A stretch of DNA of 59,471 nucleotides from Cycloclasticus sp. (GTDB taxonomy: Bacteria > Pseudomonadota > Gammaproteobacteria > Methylococcales > Cycloclasticaceae), in NCBI GenBank assembly GCA_012959695.1, contig DUCS01000040.1:1-59471 (forward strand), written 5' to 3'. Position numbers and translations under genes: made by a program. The notes under the pieces were generated by a model that searched no databases, had not been told where the DNA came from, and was given only the letters and a program-made list of their open reading frames with translations. Positions 19,751-30,443 of the stretch are shown piece by piece; the stretch's first letter is position 1; the number at the start of each line of letters is the position of its first letter.

Positions 19751-19767
19751 CGAAGGTTAGGTGAGAT

Positions 19768-20655
19768 ATGAGTTGGTTTGAAAATTTAATACCCGATGGC
19801 ATAAAGTTAAAAAGTAGGTCGAAAGGTTCTGTGCCTGAAGGACTTTGGTGCAAGTGTGATAGTTGCCAAAGTGTACTGTATAAAACTGATTTAGAAAGCA
19901 ATTTACACGTTTGCCCTAAATGTGATTATCACCAACGACTCAGTGGCCGTCACCGCCTCGATTCATTTTTAGATGAATCAGGAAGGGAAGAAATAGGCGC
20001 CGATGTTCGCTCACTCGACCCCTTGAAGTTTAAAGATAGCAAAAAATATAAAGACCGTCATGCAGCAGCCGTTAAAGCAACGGGTGAAACGGATGCGCTA
20101 ATTGTTATGAAGGGCAAAGTATTGGAGATGGAGCTTGTTGCAGCAGCCTTTGATTTTTCCTTTATGGGTGGATCAATGGGCTCAGTGGTTGGCGAGCGCT
20201 TCGTTCAAGCGGTTAATGCCTCAATAGAATTTAATATCCCGTTGGTTTGCTTTTCATCTAGCGGTGGAGCACGGATGCAAGAATCGCTATTTTCGTTGTT
20301 TCAAATGGCCAAAACTAGCGCAGCACTGGCTAAGTTAGCAGAGAATAAAATACCGTTTATTTCTGTGCTCACAGATCCAACAATGGGCGGCGTATCTGCC
20401 AGTTTAGCGATGTTGGGTGATGTTCACATTGCCGAACCTAACGCGTTGGTTGGGTTTGCAGGACAACGTGTTATTGAACAAACGGTTAGCGAGAAATTGC
20501 CTGAAGGATTTCAGCGTAGTGAATTTTTACTGGAACATGGCGCAATCGACATGATTATCGATCGCAGAGAGATGCGAACAACGGTAACAGAGATTTTATC
20601 ACTGCTCCATGCGGGGCATCATTCATTGGAAAGTGCTGAAGCTGCCAACGCTTAA
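19768..20655 (+). CDS. accD: Acetyl-CoA carboxylase carboxyltransferase beta subunit
   Basis: This 295-residue subunit works with AccA to move carboxyl from biotin to acetyl-CoA, the committed step of fatty-acid synthesis. The N-terminal zinc ribbon is visible as C30-x2-C33 and C49-x2-C52. The crotonase-like domain has [12 protein letters not shown] and [12 protein letters not shown] for substrate binding. A good ribosome site (AGGTGAG) precedes the ATG. Its stop lies just before the uncertain start of folC. Confidence 0.97.
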   Translation: MSWFENLIPDGIKLKSRSKGSVPEGLWCKCDSCQSVLYKTDLESNLHVCPKCDYHQRLSGRHRLDSFLDESGREEIGADVRSLDPLKFKDSKKYKDRHAAAVKATGETDALIVMKGKVLEMELVAAAFDFSFMGGSMGSVVGERFVQAVNASIEFNIPLVCFSSSGGARMQESLFSLFQMAKTSAALAKLAENKIPFISVLTDPTMGGVSASLAMLGDVHIAEPNALVGFAGQRVIEQTVSEKLPEGFQRSEFLLEHGAIDMIIDRREMRTTVTEILSLLHAGHHSLESAEAANA

Positions 20656-20666
20656 GCAAACGCTTT

Positions 20667-21938
20667 ATTAACAGACTTAATAAAGTATCTTCTCTTGAAG
20701 ACTGGTTGTCTTGGCAAGAAAGCTGTCACGTAAAAGAAATTGATTTGGGTTTGGAGCGCGTTTCAGCGGTTTGGGAACGCCTAAAAACTGAAACAAACAC
20801 GTCGACTTATACGATTACGGTTGCCGGTACCAATGGCAAGGGCTCAAGCGTTGCTTTATTGGAAGCTATTTTTATAGCGCAAGGTTATCAGGTAGGCGTT
20901 TATAGTACGCCGCACCTTGTTCACTATAACGAACGAGTACGAATTAACGGGCGCTCTGTATCAGACGATGAGCTAACAACAGCCTTTAACCTAATTAATC
21001 AAACGCGTGGTATAACCAGTTTAAGTTATTTTGAGTTTGGCACCTTGGCGGCGTTAACTATTTTTGAAGCGAACAAGGTTGACATCCAAATCCTCGAAGT
21101 GGGCTTAGGTGGCCGACTTGATGCTGTTAATATCATTGATGCAAATGCCGCGCTGATTACCAGTATTGATATTGATCATGTTGATTGGTTGGGTGATGAT
21201 CGTTCTAAAATAGCACTTGAAAAAGCAGGGGTGTTTAGGCCATACCAAAAAGCCGTATGCTCTGACAGGACCGTTCCAAAAAGTTTACTTGAGTATGCCG
21301 CTGAATTAAGAACAGATTTAAAAGTAGCGGGTGTTGATTTTAAAACTGATATTAAACAACATGATTGGGCCTTGTTAATGGCTGAAGGTGCGTCAGTTAT
21401 TTACCCTAATCCTGCATTAGAAGGGCAGCACCAGATTCAAAACGCAGCTGGCGTTATAAGTCTTTTAGGGCATATTTCTAGGGAACTTCCAGTGAAACAA
21501 GCCAGTATTGAACATGGTTTGCGTCATGTGTTTTTAGCGGGTAGGTTACAAAAGATAGGCATGGAACCAGATGTTTATTTAGACGTTGCTCATAATCCAG
21601 AGTCGGCCGTAGCCCTAGCCAGATTTCTTAAAGCACAAGCATGCGTCGGTTCAATTCACGCTGTTTTTTCAATATTATTGGATAAGGATGTAGAAGAGGT
21701 GGTTAAGCCTTTTATCGGGCTTATTAATCACTGGCATATCGCACCATTAAGTCCCAACAGGTCTCAAAAAGCCGATGTGTTAAATCAGCTTATCAATACG
21801 AAGTTAGGGCAAAATTGCTTACAATATGAATCAATCCAAAATGCTTTCGAGTCGGCTAAACGTTCGGCAATAAAAGAAGATTTAGTTATATGTTTCGGCT
21901 CCTTTTATGTAGTCGAAGCGTGTTTAGAAGCGCTATAA
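20667..21938 (+). CDS. folC: Dihydrofolate/folylpolyglutamate synthase
   Basis: This Mur-ligase-family enzyme makes dihydrofolate from dihydropteroate and glutamate and adds further glutamates. The P-loop TVAGTNGKGSS and the DIDHVDWLG and DVAHNPESA motifs are intact. The first ordinary start is a TTG at 20706 (410 residues). However, the preceding codons read SSLEDWLSWQ, matching the N-terminal helix of other FolC proteins, so translation should begin further upstream. An in-frame stop lies at 20637-20639, and the frame from there to 20706 has no ATG, GTG or TTG. An ATT at 20667, 11 nt after the accD stop, is the best candidate and is used here (423 residues). The gene call is certain; the start is not. 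Confidence 0.9.
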   Translation: MNRLNKVSSLEDWLSWQESCHVKEIDLGLERVSAVWERLKTETNTSTYTITVAGTNGKGSSVALLEAIFIAQGYQVGVYSTPHLVHYNERVRINGRSVSDDELTTAFNLINQTRGITSLSYFEFGTLAALTIFEANKVDIQILEVGLGGRLDAVNIIDANAALITSIDIDHVDWLGDDRSKIALEKAGVFRPYQKAVCSDRTVPKSLLEYAAELRTDLKVAGVDFKTDIKQHDWALLMAEGASVIYPNPALEGQHQIQNAAGVISLLGHISRELPVKQASIEHGLRHVFLAGRLQKIGMEPDVYLDVAHNPESAVALARFLKAQACVGSIHAVFSILLDKDVEEVVKPFIGLINHWHIAPLSPNRSQKADVLNQLINTKLGQNCLQYESIQNAFESAKRSAIKEDLVICFGSFYVVEACLEAL

Positions 21939-21979
21939 TGAGAAATAGAAACCTCCCAATAACTGTTTAATAGCTTCTT

Positions 21980-22495
21980 ATGGAACAACCTCTAAAACAA
22001 CGTTTAATTGGTGCCATTATTCTTATTTCTTTAGCTATTATCTTTGTCCCCATGCTAATTGGACAAAAGCCTACGGAATCTGACGTTATATCCATCGACA
22101 TTCCAGAAGCCCCAAAAGATTTAGACTCTCGAATATTAGCCTTGCCAGAACAAGAAATTGAGATGGTGGCTAAGGTTACAATTTCTGATAAGGAAGGCGT
22201 TAAGGTAATTAAACCGACTATACCGGAGCCTCCTAAAATCAAAGCGGTAGAAGGCATAACCGCTTGGGTTGTTCAAGTGGGTAGTTTTTCAGACCAAAAA
22301 AATGCAGACGCGCTATCTGATAAGTTAAAAAAGTTGGGATATACTGCGTTTGTTGAACAATCAGCTGTAAAACAGGGTGACATATATCGAGTTAGAATTG
22401 GCCCTGAGTTAAATAAAGAAAAAGCGGACGCAATGAAAGTAACACTTCAAAAAGAGCAGGCATTAAAAAATGCCATTGTTGTTCAATACCCATAG
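21980..22495 (+). CDS. dedD: SPOR-domain cell-division protein (DedD-like)
   Basis: This 171-residue inner-membrane protein has a short cytoplasmic N-terminus (MEQPLKQRLIGAIIL), one membrane helix (about 8-27) and a linker. Its C-terminal SPOR domain (about 95-170) starts WVVQVGSFSDQKNAD and ends RVRIGPELNKEKAD. SPOR domains bind denuded peptidoglycan at the division septum. It lies between folC and cvpA, the standard position of dedD. Confidence 0.9.
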   Translation: MEQPLKQRLIGAIILISLAIIFVPMLIGQKPTESDVISIDIPEAPKDLDSRILALPEQEIEMVAKVTISDKEGVKVIKPTIPEPPKIKAVEGITAWVVQVGSFSDQKNADALSDKLKKLGYTAFVEQSAVKQGDIYRVRIGPELNKEKADAMKVTLQKEQALKNAIVVQYP

Positions 22496-22506
22496 GTTTT
22501 TACTCC

Positions 22507-23019
22507 GTGGACGCTAACGTTTTAAATACTTTAATTTGGATTGATTATGTCATCATCGGCATCATTTTTATTTCGGCGCTTATTGGGTTGTTTCGTGGGT
22601 TAGTGAAGGAAGCATTTTCGCTGGGCACTTGGATTGCTTCAATTATTATTGGCATACGATTCAGTCAACCGTTCTCGGTTTTCTTAACTGACTACATCGA
22701 AGTACCTTCAGTTCGAATTGCGGCTGCGTTCGTTATTTTGCTGTTATTAACCTTAATTTTAGGTGCAATGCTGTCTTATTTAGTTAGCCAGATTATCGAC
22801 AAAACGGGTCTCTCTGGCACAGATCGTTTTGCCGGCTTTATTTTTGGTATTGCACGTGGCATGGTGGTCATGTCCGTATTGGTATTATTAGCGGGTTTAA
22901 CACCATTGCCACAAGATCCTTGGTGGGTTCAGTCGGCATTAATTGGCCCGTTTCAAGAATTATCAGTGTGGTTAAGAGAGCAAATACCTGAGGGTGTTAC
23001 TGGGTATTTTTCATATTAG
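22507..23019 (+). CDS. cvpA: CvpA family membrane protein
   Basis: This 170-residue integral membrane protein of the colicin V production family has four hydrophobic helices (about 9-27, 33-52, 65-88 and 112-130). The family signature GLFRGLVKEAFSLG follows the first helix. Its molecular role is unclear; in E. coli it is needed for colicin V export and affects envelope stress tolerance. It starts with GTG, 11 nt after the dedD-like gene, and precedes purF as usual. Confidence 0.94.
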   Translation: MDANVLNTLIWIDYVIIGIIFISALIGLFRGLVKEAFSLGTWIASIIIGIRFSQPFSVFLTDYIEVPSVRIAAAFVILLLLTLILGAMLSYLVSQIIDKTGLSGTDRFAGFIFGIARGMVVMSVLVLLAGLTPLPQDPWWVQSALIGPFQELSVWLREQIPEGVTGYFSY

Positions 23020-23044
23020 ATTTCATTAAAAGGCAGAATTAAAT

Positions 23045-24553
23045 ATGTGCGGAATTGCTGGCGTTGTATCCCATCAAAATGTTAATCAAGAGTTGTATGA
23101 GGCATTAACTGTTCTTCAACATCGTGGCCAAGATGCCGCTGGTATTGTTACTTGTGAAGGTAGTCAACTTCACCTTCGAAAGGCGAACGGCTTGGTACGT
23201 GATGTCTTCCGAACCAGTCATATGCTCGAATTGACCGGTAATATGGGTATCGCGCATGTACGTTATCCAACAGCGGGCTGTTCAAGCTCTGCTGAAGCAC
23301 AACCGTTTTATGTTAATTCACCCTTTGGCATTACGTTGGCGCATAACGGCAATTTAACGAATGCAGCAAAACTAAAAGAAGAATTATTTGCTGAAGATCA
23401 ACGTCATATCAATACCAATTCAGATTCTGAAATATTATTGAATGTGTTTGCGCACGAATTACAGCGTTTAGGTAAGCTTAAACTTGACGAGAACGATGTG
23501 TTTAAAGCCGTAGCAGCGGTTCATAGACGTTGTGAGGGTGCCTATGCTGTTGTTGCCATGATCACAGGCTTTGGTGTTGTTGGTTTCCGTGACCCTAACG
23601 GTATACGCCCCATTTGTTTTGGCGTGCGTGAAGCAGGTAAGACTAAAGATTATATGATTGCCTCTGAGTCGGTAGCCATGGATGCACAAGGCTTTAAACT
23701 AATTCGAGATATAGCGCCGGGGGAAGCCTTGTTTATTAAAAAAGGCGGTGTTATTCACACAAAACAATGTGCGGAAAACCCAAGATTAACACCGTGTATT
23801 TTTGAATATGTTTACCTGGCTCGACCAGATTCAATTATCGATGATGTCTCGGTGTATAAAGCTCGCCTGCGGATGGGTGAAAAGTTAGCTGAAAAAATTA
23901 TGCGCCTTCGGCCTGAACACGACATTGATGTTGTTATTCCTATTCCAGATACTAGCCGTACTTCTGCGTTGCAATTGGCAAACCGTCTAGATATTAAGTA
24001 CAGAGAAGGCTTTATTAAAAACAGATATATTGGTCGAACTTTTATTATGCCGGGTCAACAAGAACGGAAAAAATCGGTTAGGCGTAAACTCAATGCCATT
24101 GCTTTAGAATTTAAAGGTAAAAATGTGCTGCTCGTTGACGATTCGATTGTACGTGGTACGACGTCTGGTCAAATCATAAAATTAGCGCGTGAAGCGGGCG
24201 CAAATAAAGTATATTTTGCTTCTGCAGCGCCACCTGTTCGATACCCAAATGTGTATGGCATTGATATGCCTGCTGTTGAAGAGCTCGTTGCTCATGACAA
24301 AACAATCGAGGAAATTGAACTAGCTATTGGTGCAGATTGGTTAATTTATCAAGATTTAGACGATTTGTTTGAGTCTGTGAGAAAACGCAATCCCGAAATC
24401 GTTGATTTTGATGCAGCTTGCTTTAATAAACACTACGTTACTGGCACAGTCACAAATCAATATTTGAAAGAGCAAGGCTTAAACCGTTCTGATGATCAAA
24501 AAACGGATGATGAACTAGATCAAACGTTTATTGAACTTCACAACACCAATTAA
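23045..24553 (+). CDS. purF: Amidophosphoribosyltransferase
   Basis: This 502-residue enzyme catalyses the first committed step of purine synthesis, converting PRPP and glutamine to phosphoribosylamine. Cys2, exposed after Met removal (MCGIAGVV), is the glutaminase nucleophile. [11 protein letters not shown] and the late phosphoribosyltransferase motif [16 protein letters not shown] are intact. It is followed 15 nt later by metZ. In many relatives purF is PurR-controlled; I see no clear operator here. Confidence 0.97.
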   Translation: MCGIAGVVSHQNVNQELYEALTVLQHRGQDAAGIVTCEGSQLHLRKANGLVRDVFRTSHMLELTGNMGIAHVRYPTAGCSSSAEAQPFYVNSPFGITLAHNGNLTNAAKLKEELFAEDQRHINTNSDSEILLNVFAHELQRLGKLKLDENDVFKAVAAVHRRCEGAYAVVAMITGFGVVGFRDPNGIRPICFGVREAGKTKDYMIASESVAMDAQGFKLIRDIAPGEALFIKKGGVIHTKQCAENPRLTPCIFEYVYLARPDSIIDDVSVYKARLRMGEKLAEKIMRLRPEHDIDVVIPIPDTSRTSALQLANRLDIKYREGFIKNRYIGRTFIMPGQQERKKSVRRKLNAIALEFKGKNVLLVDDSIVRGTTSGQIIKLAREAGANKVYFASAAPPVRYPNVYGIDMPAVEELVAHDKTIEEIELAIGADWLIYQDLDDLFESVRKRNPEIVDFDAACFNKHYVTGTVTNQYLKEQGLNRSDDQKTDDELDQTFIELHNTN

Positions 24554-24568
24554 CCAAAGGTTTTTAAC

Positions 24569-25765
24569 ATGTCAGATAAAGATTGGCAGAATTACTCAAT
24601 AGAAACGCAAAGCATACGAGCGGGGCAGAGTAGAACCTCTGAAGGCGAGCATAGTGATGCCATTTTTCCAACATCCAGCTATGTGTTCGGTAGTGCAAAA
24701 GAAGCTTATGAGCGCTTTTCAGGTAAATCTGAAGGTAATATCTATTCGCGCTTCACAAACCCAACGGTTAGAGCGTTCGAACAGCGTTTAGCGGTTATGG
24801 AAGGCGCAGAACGGGCGATGGCGACGTCGTCTGGCATGGCAGCAATTAACACGGTGTGTTTAGGCTTGTTGAGCGCTGGTGACCACGTCGTGTGTTCGCG
24901 TAGCGTGTTTGGCAATACGGCGTTGATGTTTAAAAACATCATGCATAAATTTGCCATAGAAACGACCTTTGTTGATTTAGATGACATCAACGCATGGCAA
25001 GCCGCTATGCAAGATAATACTAAATTCTTGTTCTTAGAAACCCCGTCAAACCCTATGGGAACGTTGGCAGACATTAAACAATTAGCTGAGCTTGCGCACA
25101 GCAAATATGCTCTGTTAATCGTCGATAACGTTTATTGCACGCCTGCGTTACAGAAACCTCTGAGCTTAGGTGCTGATTTGGTTGTTCATTCAGCGACTAA
25201 ATATCTAGATGGGCAAGGGCGGTGCATTGGTGGTGCTATCGTAGGAAAGGATTCGTTAATCGAAGAAAAGCTTTATCCTATTTTGCGTACAGCAGGCCCA
25301 ACCATGAGCCCGTTCAACGCATGGGTTTTCCATAAAGGTTTAGAGACACTCTCATTACGAATGGAAAAGCATTGCTCTAATGCATTGGAAATGGCGAAAT
25401 GGTTAGAGCAGCACCCCGCTGTTGAAAATGTTTATTACACTGGTTTGCAGAGCCATCCGCAGCATGAGCTTGCTAAACAGCAACAATCGGGCTTTGGTGG
25501 CATTGTAAGTTTCGAAGTAAAAGGCGGGCAAGACAATGCATGGAAAGTCATCGATGCAACACAAATGATTTCTATTACCGCAAATTTAGGTGATGTAAAA
25601 AGTATGATTACCCATCCAACCACCACCACGCATGGACGTTTAACAGACGACGAACGTGCTAAAGCAGGAATCACATGCGCCTTGCTTCGATTAGGTGTTG
25701 GGCTGGAAAACACGGATGATATAAAAGCAGATTTAAGTCGAGGGCTAGATTCCCTGCAAGTGTAG
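24569..25765 (+). CDS. metZ: O-succinylhomoserine sulfhydrylase
   Basis: This 398-residue PLP enzyme of the Cys/Met metabolism family uses sulfide to convert O-succinylhomoserine to homocysteine. Lys211 in HSATKYLDGQGR carries PLP. YSRFTNPTV and the SSGMAA and ETPSNP segments line the active site. The close match to MetZ of Pseudomonas and the purF neighbourhood support metZ over metB or metC, which share the fold. It forms the last gene of the truA-metZ block. Confidence 0.93.
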   Translation: MSDKDWQNYSIETQSIRAGQSRTSEGEHSDAIFPTSSYVFGSAKEAYERFSGKSEGNIYSRFTNPTVRAFEQRLAVMEGAERAMATSSGMAAINTVCLGLLSAGDHVVCSRSVFGNTALMFKNIMHKFAIETTFVDLDDINAWQAAMQDNTKFLFLETPSNPMGTLADIKQLAELAHSKYALLIVDNVYCTPALQKPLSLGADLVVHSATKYLDGQGRCIGGAIVGKDSLIEEKLYPILRTAGPTMSPFNAWVFHKGLETLSLRMEKHCSNALEMAKWLEQHPAVENVYYTGLQSHPQHELAKQQQSGFGGIVSFEVKGGQDNAWKVIDATQMISITANLGDVKSMITHPTTTTHGRLTDDERAKAGITCALLRLGVGLENTDDIKADLSRGLDSLQV

Positions 25766-25877
25766 GTTGTTTTTACAATCGGTTAATTATAAAAACGCAT
25801 ACCTATTTATGACTTCATCGATAAGCAAAACGACATTGAAACCACTTAACAATAATACTATTACGGAGATTTTCTAG

Positions 25878-26597
25878 ATGGGTAGAGCCTACCAAAACCG
25901 CAAAGAGTCGATGGCAAAAACATCGGATATGAAAGCGAAGGTGTATAGCCGTTATGGCCGTGAGATTTATGTCAGTGCGAAGTCAGGTGGTGTTGATCCA
26001 GATGGAAACCTTGCGCTACGCAGTTTGATCGACAAGGCTAAAAAAGACCAAGTGCCCACCCATGTTATAGAAAAAGCGATTGATAAAGCCAAGGGCGGTG
26101 GCGGCGAAGATTATTTTACAGCTGTCTATGAGGGCTACGGCCCAGGTGGTTGCATGGCCATTATCGATTGTTTAACGGATAACCCAAATCGTACGTTTGG
26201 CGATGTAAGGCAGGCCTTTACTAAAACACATTGCAAAATTGGCACGCAAGGCAGCGTGAGCCACATGTTTGATCATTCGGTCATCCTCGTTTTTAAGCAC
26301 GATGATGAAGACGCCATATTAGAAGTGCTTATGGACGCGGATGTTGATGTTGCTGATATTGAGAGTGAAGATGGAAAGGTTTCTGTGTTCGCCCCCCATA
26401 CGGATTATTTCAAAGCACGGCAGGCCATATTAGATGCACTTGGCGAAGTAGATTTTGAAGTAGATGAAATCCAGTTTATTCCTCACACATTCACACAGGT
26501 AAAAGGTGACGATGTGGAAAATTTCGAAAAGTTTTTATCCATGCTTAACGAATTAGATGATGTACAACACGTTTATCATAACGTTGAGATTGCTTAA
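25878..26597 (+). CDS. YebC/PmpR-family regulator, YeeN type
   Basis: This is a 239-residue member of the YebC/PmpR (UPF0082) family. The N-terminus ([14 protein letters not shown]) belongs to the YeeN-like branch, not the AGHSKWAN form of YebC next to ruvC. Conserved segments include [19 protein letters not shown], the YEGYGPGG motif, [11 protein letters not shown] and an acidic C-terminal domain. Family members have been described as transcription regulators and, more recently, as ribosome-associated factors that ease stalling at proline runs. Which applies here is unknown. GGAG lies ahead of the ATG; the gene looks monocistronic. Confidence 0.9.
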   Translation: MGRAYQNRKESMAKTSDMKAKVYSRYGREIYVSAKSGGVDPDGNLALRSLIDKAKKDQVPTHVIEKAIDKAKGGGGEDYFTAVYEGYGPGGCMAIIDCLTDNPNRTFGDVRQAFTKTHCKIGTQGSVSHMFDHSVILVFKHDDEDAILEVLMDADVDVADIESEDGKVSVFAPHTDYFKARQAILDALGEVDFEVDEIQFIPHTFTQVKGDDVENFEKFLSMLNELDDVQHVYHNVEIA

Positions 26598-26640
26598 CTA
26601 AAATACGGCTAAAGAATACTTAATCGCTAAAAGGTTCCCA

Positions 26641-26898
26641 ATGGATGAAAAAATTGAATTATTAAAAGCGATAGTATCCAATCAAGAAACGCAGCTTCAG
26701 CAACAAAAGGAAGCGTTAGATAATCAGACGAGAGCGTTAGAAATGCAGTCTGTTCAGTTTGAACGAGCAGAAAGTATTAATAAGAAGTCGGAAGAAATTC
26801 AAGAGAAGGCGGCTAGCATTCAAAAATTTTCGGCTAGATTATTGTATGTTTTGGTGCCTATTTTGATAGTAGCTGTTTTAGCGTTAATACTAAGATAG
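26641..26898 (+). CDS. Small coiled-coil, C-terminally anchored membrane protein
   Basis: This is an 85-residue protein of unknown family. Residues 1-60 form a continuous heptad-like, Gln/Glu/Lys-rich coiled coil. Residues 66-83 are a strongly hydrophobic segment followed by a single Arg, so the protein is probably tail-anchored with the coil in the cytoplasm. It starts 43 nt after the yeeN-type gene and converges on the NRDE gene. No function is assigned. The clear protein character and ordinary codon use argue that it is real. Confidence 0.7.
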   Translation: MDEKIELLKAIVSNQETQLQQQKEALDNQTRALEMQSVQFERAESINKKSEEIQEKAASIQKFSARLLYVLVPILIVAVLALILR

Positions 26899-26918
26899 GC
26901 GTGTTTTTAAATATTCTA

Positions 26919-27683
26919 TTAACGAAATTTAATTTCTTGTAATACGTCTGACGTAATTTGACCGCTTGGGCTATATGACAGTTCGCGGAAATCCAGAACA
27001 TTGTTGCGATCAATGGTTAAAAGCGTCGAACAGCGTGTTCCATAGTCACGGCTTTCAATAAAGATAGACGATAATAGCCTTTCAAACTCTATGCCAACGC
27101 CGGTAGTCGGGAGTTCATCGTCCGCTGGCCGGAGTTGTGACTGCATAATACTTAATAATTCTGATGGATTTAGTGCATTCTGTTGTAAGGACTGACTCAT
27201 TAAAGAACAACCATTGGTTAATTTTGGCCAAGGTGTATCAAGTGTGGCATTACTTAACCCATGCATGCCTTGCGTAATTTCCTGTATGTGGTGTGTGTCG
27301 CTTGAGTAGTGCCATAGCCCAGTTGAGTCTAGTAACAACAAGTTAAATAGGCTGTAGCCAGCCCCTTTTTGTTTTAGCTCTTTCAAGTAGTCTTCGGCCA
27401 ATTGTTGATTGGATAAAAACGATTTGACCAGTTCTCCGCGTGATTGCTTATTGCTGTCGCTAAAAGGAGGCTTTCGAACGTTAGTGATAGCAGCTAGCCG
27501 GCCTGATGTGTCAACGCTAAGCCAGCTTCCGCCAGCGACGCAATCAATACCACCAAATATTGTTGGGTGACCTGGCCAAAAATTAGCTTGTTTTGACTTT
27601 CTTTGATGATACTCATCACGGTTTGCAAGCAGTACTAATTTGTATTGATCTAAGCTGTCGTAGGCAAAAAGTATCAAACACAT
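26919..27683 (-). CDS. NRDE/TANGO2 family protein
   Basis: This is a 254-residue member of the TANGO2 (NRDE) family. The defining Asn-Arg-Asp-Glu motif is in LLANRDEYHQR near residues 19-29. Cys2, exposed after Met removal, is typical of its Ntn-hydrolase-like fold. Other conserved stretches are GGSWLSVDTSGRLAAITNVR and the late YGTRCSTLLTID. Family roles are debated; haem handling and lipid metabolism have been proposed for eukaryotic TANGO2. It diverges from acnB across a 154-nt spacer. Confidence 0.9.
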   Translation of the reverse strand: MCLILFAYDSLDQYKLVLLANRDEYHQRKSKQANFWPGHPTIFGGIDCVAGGSWLSVDTSGRLAAITNVRKPPFSDSNKQSRGELVKSFLSNQQLAEDYLKELKQKGAGYSLFNLLLLDSTGLWHYSSDTHHIQEITQGMHGLSNATLDTPWPKLTNGCSLMSQSLQQNALNPSELLSIMQSQLRPADDELPTTGVGIEFERLLSSIFIESRDYGTRCSTLLTIDRNNVLDFRELSYSPSGQITSDVLQEIKFR

Positions 27684-27749
27684 ATCAATAATAAGACGTA
27701 AGCTTTTATAACGATATGTCCATCAAACACCCTCTTGTTATCGCTGTCA

Positions 27750-27773
27750 ATTTTAACGATGAAATGTTAAAAT
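27750..27773. promoter_or_regulatory. Inverted repeat in the NRDE-acnB divergent spacer
   Basis: ATTTTAAC (27750-27757) and GTTAAAAT (27766-27773) form perfect 8-bp arms around an 8-bp centre. TAAAAT at 27768-27773 could itself be the acnB -10 box, with a weak TGTCAA -35 box 17 nt upstream, so a regulator bound here would sit on the promoter. The arms are AT-rich and could also be chance. Confidence 0.3.
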
Positions 27774-27837
27774 AATTGGCTGATTTGTAAAGTTTTACCT
27801 ACTTTAAATGCATGAATTTAAACCTAAGGAGTCAATT

Positions 27838-30429
27838 GTGTTACAAGAATATCGCAGCCATGTAGAAGAACGTGCCGCTATAGGTATCGTCCCTAAGCCA
27901 CTAAATGCTGACCAGGTTGCTGGTTTAGTCGAGTTATTAAAAAGCCCGCCAACAGGGGAAGAAGAGTTCTTAGTTGACTTGATAACAAACCGTGTTCCTG
28001 CCGGTGTTGATGAAGCGGCTTATGTTAAAGCTGGCTTTTTAGCTGCGTTAACGACAGGTGAAACAACGTCTCCTTTAATCGATGCTAAAAGAGCCACAGA
28101 GTTATTAGGTACGATGCTGGGCGGTTACAACATCATGCCATTGGTCAATCTTTTAGATAATGCTGAGCTAGCTGAAACAGCGGCTGACCAGTTATCACAT
28201 ATTTTATTAGTATTTGATGCATTCCATGACGTTAAAGAAAAAGCAGATGCTGGCAATGCTGCTGCAAAACGCGTTATTCAATCATGGGCAGATGCTGAGT
28301 GGTTTACAAGCAAACCCGCATTGGCTGAAAAATTAACGGTTAAAGTATTTGAAGTAACCGGTGAAACAAACACCGATGACTTATCACCAGCACCCGATGC
28401 ATGGTCACGTCCTGATATACCGTTACATGCCTTAGCGATGCTTAAAATGCCACGTGATGGCATAACTCCAGATGTTCCTGGCGAGATAGGTCCTATCGTA
28501 CAAATTGATGACATGGAGAAAGACGGTATTCCATTAGCCTACGTTGGCGATGTGGTTGGAACCGGTTCTTCACGTAAATCAGCGACCAATTCAGTTTTGT
28601 GGTTCATGGGTGACGATATCCCTTACATTCCAAATAAACGCGGCGGTGGCGTGTGTATTGGTGCCAAAATTGCTCCAATCTTCTTCAATACAATGGAAGA
28701 TTCTGGCGCCTTGCCAATTGAAATGGATGTGACTAACTTTAATATGAACGATGTTATCGACATCTATCCATACGATGGTAAAGTAACAAAAAATGGTACG
28801 GATAACGTACTGTCTACCTTTGAATTAAAATCAAATGTATTGCTCGATGAAGTACAAGCAGGCGGTCGTATTCCGTTGATTATTGGTCGTGGTTTAACAT
28901 TACGTGCCCGTACAGCTTTAGGCTTAGGCGCATCGGACTTGTTCCGTACGCCAGAATCACACGAAGACAGCGGCAAAGGCTTCACTCTAGCTCAAAAAAT
29001 GGTTGGTAAAGCCTGTGGTGTTGAAGGTATTCGCGCCGGTGTTTATTGCGAACCACATATGACTACCGTTGGCTCACAAGATACAACGGGCCCAATGACC
29101 CGTGACGAGCTTAAAGACCTAGCTTGTCTTGGCTTTTCAGCTGACTTGGTTATGCAATCATTCTGTCATACAGCGGCATACCCTAAACCAGTTGATGTGG
29201 TCACTCACCACACCTTGCCAGATTTCATCATGAACCGTGGCGGTGTTCCATTACGTCCAGGTGATGGCATTATTCACTCTTGGTTAAACCGCATGTTGCT
29301 TCCTGATACCGTTGGAACTGGTGGTGATTCACATACACGTTTTCCATTAGGTATTTCATTCCCAGCGGGATCTGGTTTAGTGGCGTTTGCTGCTGCAACG
29401 GGTGTTATGCCATTGGATATGCCTGAATCAATTTTGGTTCGTTTCTCAGGTGAAATGCAACCAGGTATCACATTGCGTGACATGGTTAATGCGATTCCTT
29501 TAGCGGCCATTAAGCAAGGTTTATTGACGGTTGCTAAAGAAGGCAAAATTAATGCGTTCTCTGGCCGCGTGCTTGAAATTGAAGGTTTGCCTGACCTAAA
29601 AGTAGAGCAAGCGTTTGAGCTGTCCGATGCGTCTGCAGAGCGTTCAGCAGCGGGTTGTACTATTAAGTTGAACCAAGAACCTATCATTGAGTACTTAAAC
29701 TCAAATATCACCATGTTGAAGTGGATGATTGCTGAAGGCTATGGAGATGTTAGAACGATTGAGCGCCGTATTGTTTCAATGCAAGAATGGTTAGCTAATC
29801 CTGAACTAATGGAAGCTGATGTAGATGCGGAATATGCTGAAATCATCGACATTAACATGAGTGGTATTCATGAGCCTATCCTTGCATGTCCGAATGATCC
29901 AGATGACGTAAAAACATTGTCTGAAGTTGCCGGCACTAAAATTGACGAAGTGTTTATCGGTTCTTGCATGACAAACATTGGGCATTTCCGCGCAGCTGGT
30001 AAATTACTTCAAGAATTTGGCGGTGTATTGCCAACTCGCTTATGGGTTGTTCCTCCTACTAAAATGGACGAGGCTCAATTAACGGCAGAAGGGTATTACA
30101 GTATTTACGGCACATCAGGCGCTCGTACTGAAATGCCAGGTTGTTCATTGTGCATGGGTAACCAAGCGCGGGTTGCGGAACAATCAACCGTTATTTCAAC
30201 ATCAACACGTAATTTTCCAAATCGCTTAGGTAATGGCGCTAATGTGTATCTTTCATCTGCTGAATTAGCAGCTGTTGGTGCGATTCTTGGAAAAATTCCT
30301 AGCAAAGAAGAGTACATGGAGTACGCCAAGAAAATTGATACCATGGCGGAAGATACTTATCGTTATTTGAATTTTGATAAAATTGAAGAGTATCAAAAAA
30401 TTGCAGACACAGTAAAAATTGCTAGTTAA
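27838..30429 (+). CDS. acnB: Aconitate hydratase B
   Basis: This 863-residue TCA-cycle enzyme isomerises citrate to isocitrate; in other bacteria the apo-form also binds mRNA. An N-terminal HEAT-like domain, the swivel domain and the large catalytic domain are all present. Cluster ligands fall at Cys710, Cys769 and Cys772, the same numbers as in E. coli AcnB. This supports the start at GTG 27838, which has AAGGAG six nt upstream. An in-frame ATG at 27808 would add ten residues before the usual MLxEYRxHVxERA opening and is rejected. The gene is closed by a strong hairpin. Confidence 0.97.
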   Translation: MLQEYRSHVEERAAIGIVPKPLNADQVAGLVELLKSPPTGEEEFLVDLITNRVPAGVDEAAYVKAGFLAALTTGETTSPLIDAKRATELLGTMLGGYNIMPLVNLLDNAELAETAADQLSHILLVFDAFHDVKEKADAGNAAAKRVIQSWADAEWFTSKPALAEKLTVKVFEVTGETNTDDLSPAPDAWSRPDIPLHALAMLKMPRDGITPDVPGEIGPIVQIDDMEKDGIPLAYVGDVVGTGSSRKSATNSVLWFMGDDIPYIPNKRGGGVCIGAKIAPIFFNTMEDSGALPIEMDVTNFNMNDVIDIYPYDGKVTKNGTDNVLSTFELKSNVLLDEVQAGGRIPLIIGRGLTLRARTALGLGASDLFRTPESHEDSGKGFTLAQKMVGKACGVEGIRAGVYCEPHMTTVGSQDTTGPMTRDELKDLACLGFSADLVMQSFCHTAAYPKPVDVVTHHTLPDFIMNRGGVPLRPGDGIIHSWLNRMLLPDTVGTGGDSHTRFPLGISFPAGSGLVAFAAATGVMPLDMPESILVRFSGEMQPGITLRDMVNAIPLAAIKQGLLTVAKEGKINAFSGRVLEIEGLPDLKVEQAFELSDASAERSAAGCTIKLNQEPIIEYLNSNITMLKWMIAEGYGDVRTIERRIVSMQEWLANPELMEADVDAEYAEIIDINMSGIHEPILACPNDPDDVKTLSEVAGTKIDEVFIGSCMTNIGHFRAAGKLLQEFGGVLPTRLWVVPPTKMDEAQLTAEGYYSIYGTSGARTEMPGCSLCMGNQARVAEQSTVISTSTRNFPNRLGNGANVYLSSAELAAVGAILGKIPSKEEYMEYAKKIDTMAEDTYRYLNFDKIEEYQKIADTVKIAS

Positions 30430-30443
30430 GTATACGTAAAACG

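Noticed and set aside
25836-25864. TTGAAA-17-TATTAC promoter before the yeeN-type gene
   Set aside because: The predicted start of transcription falls after the ribosome site GGAG, so it could not serve this gene well.
29274-29714. A 146-codon minus-strand frame inside acnB
   Set aside because: It is a shadow of the strongly conserved acnB frame.
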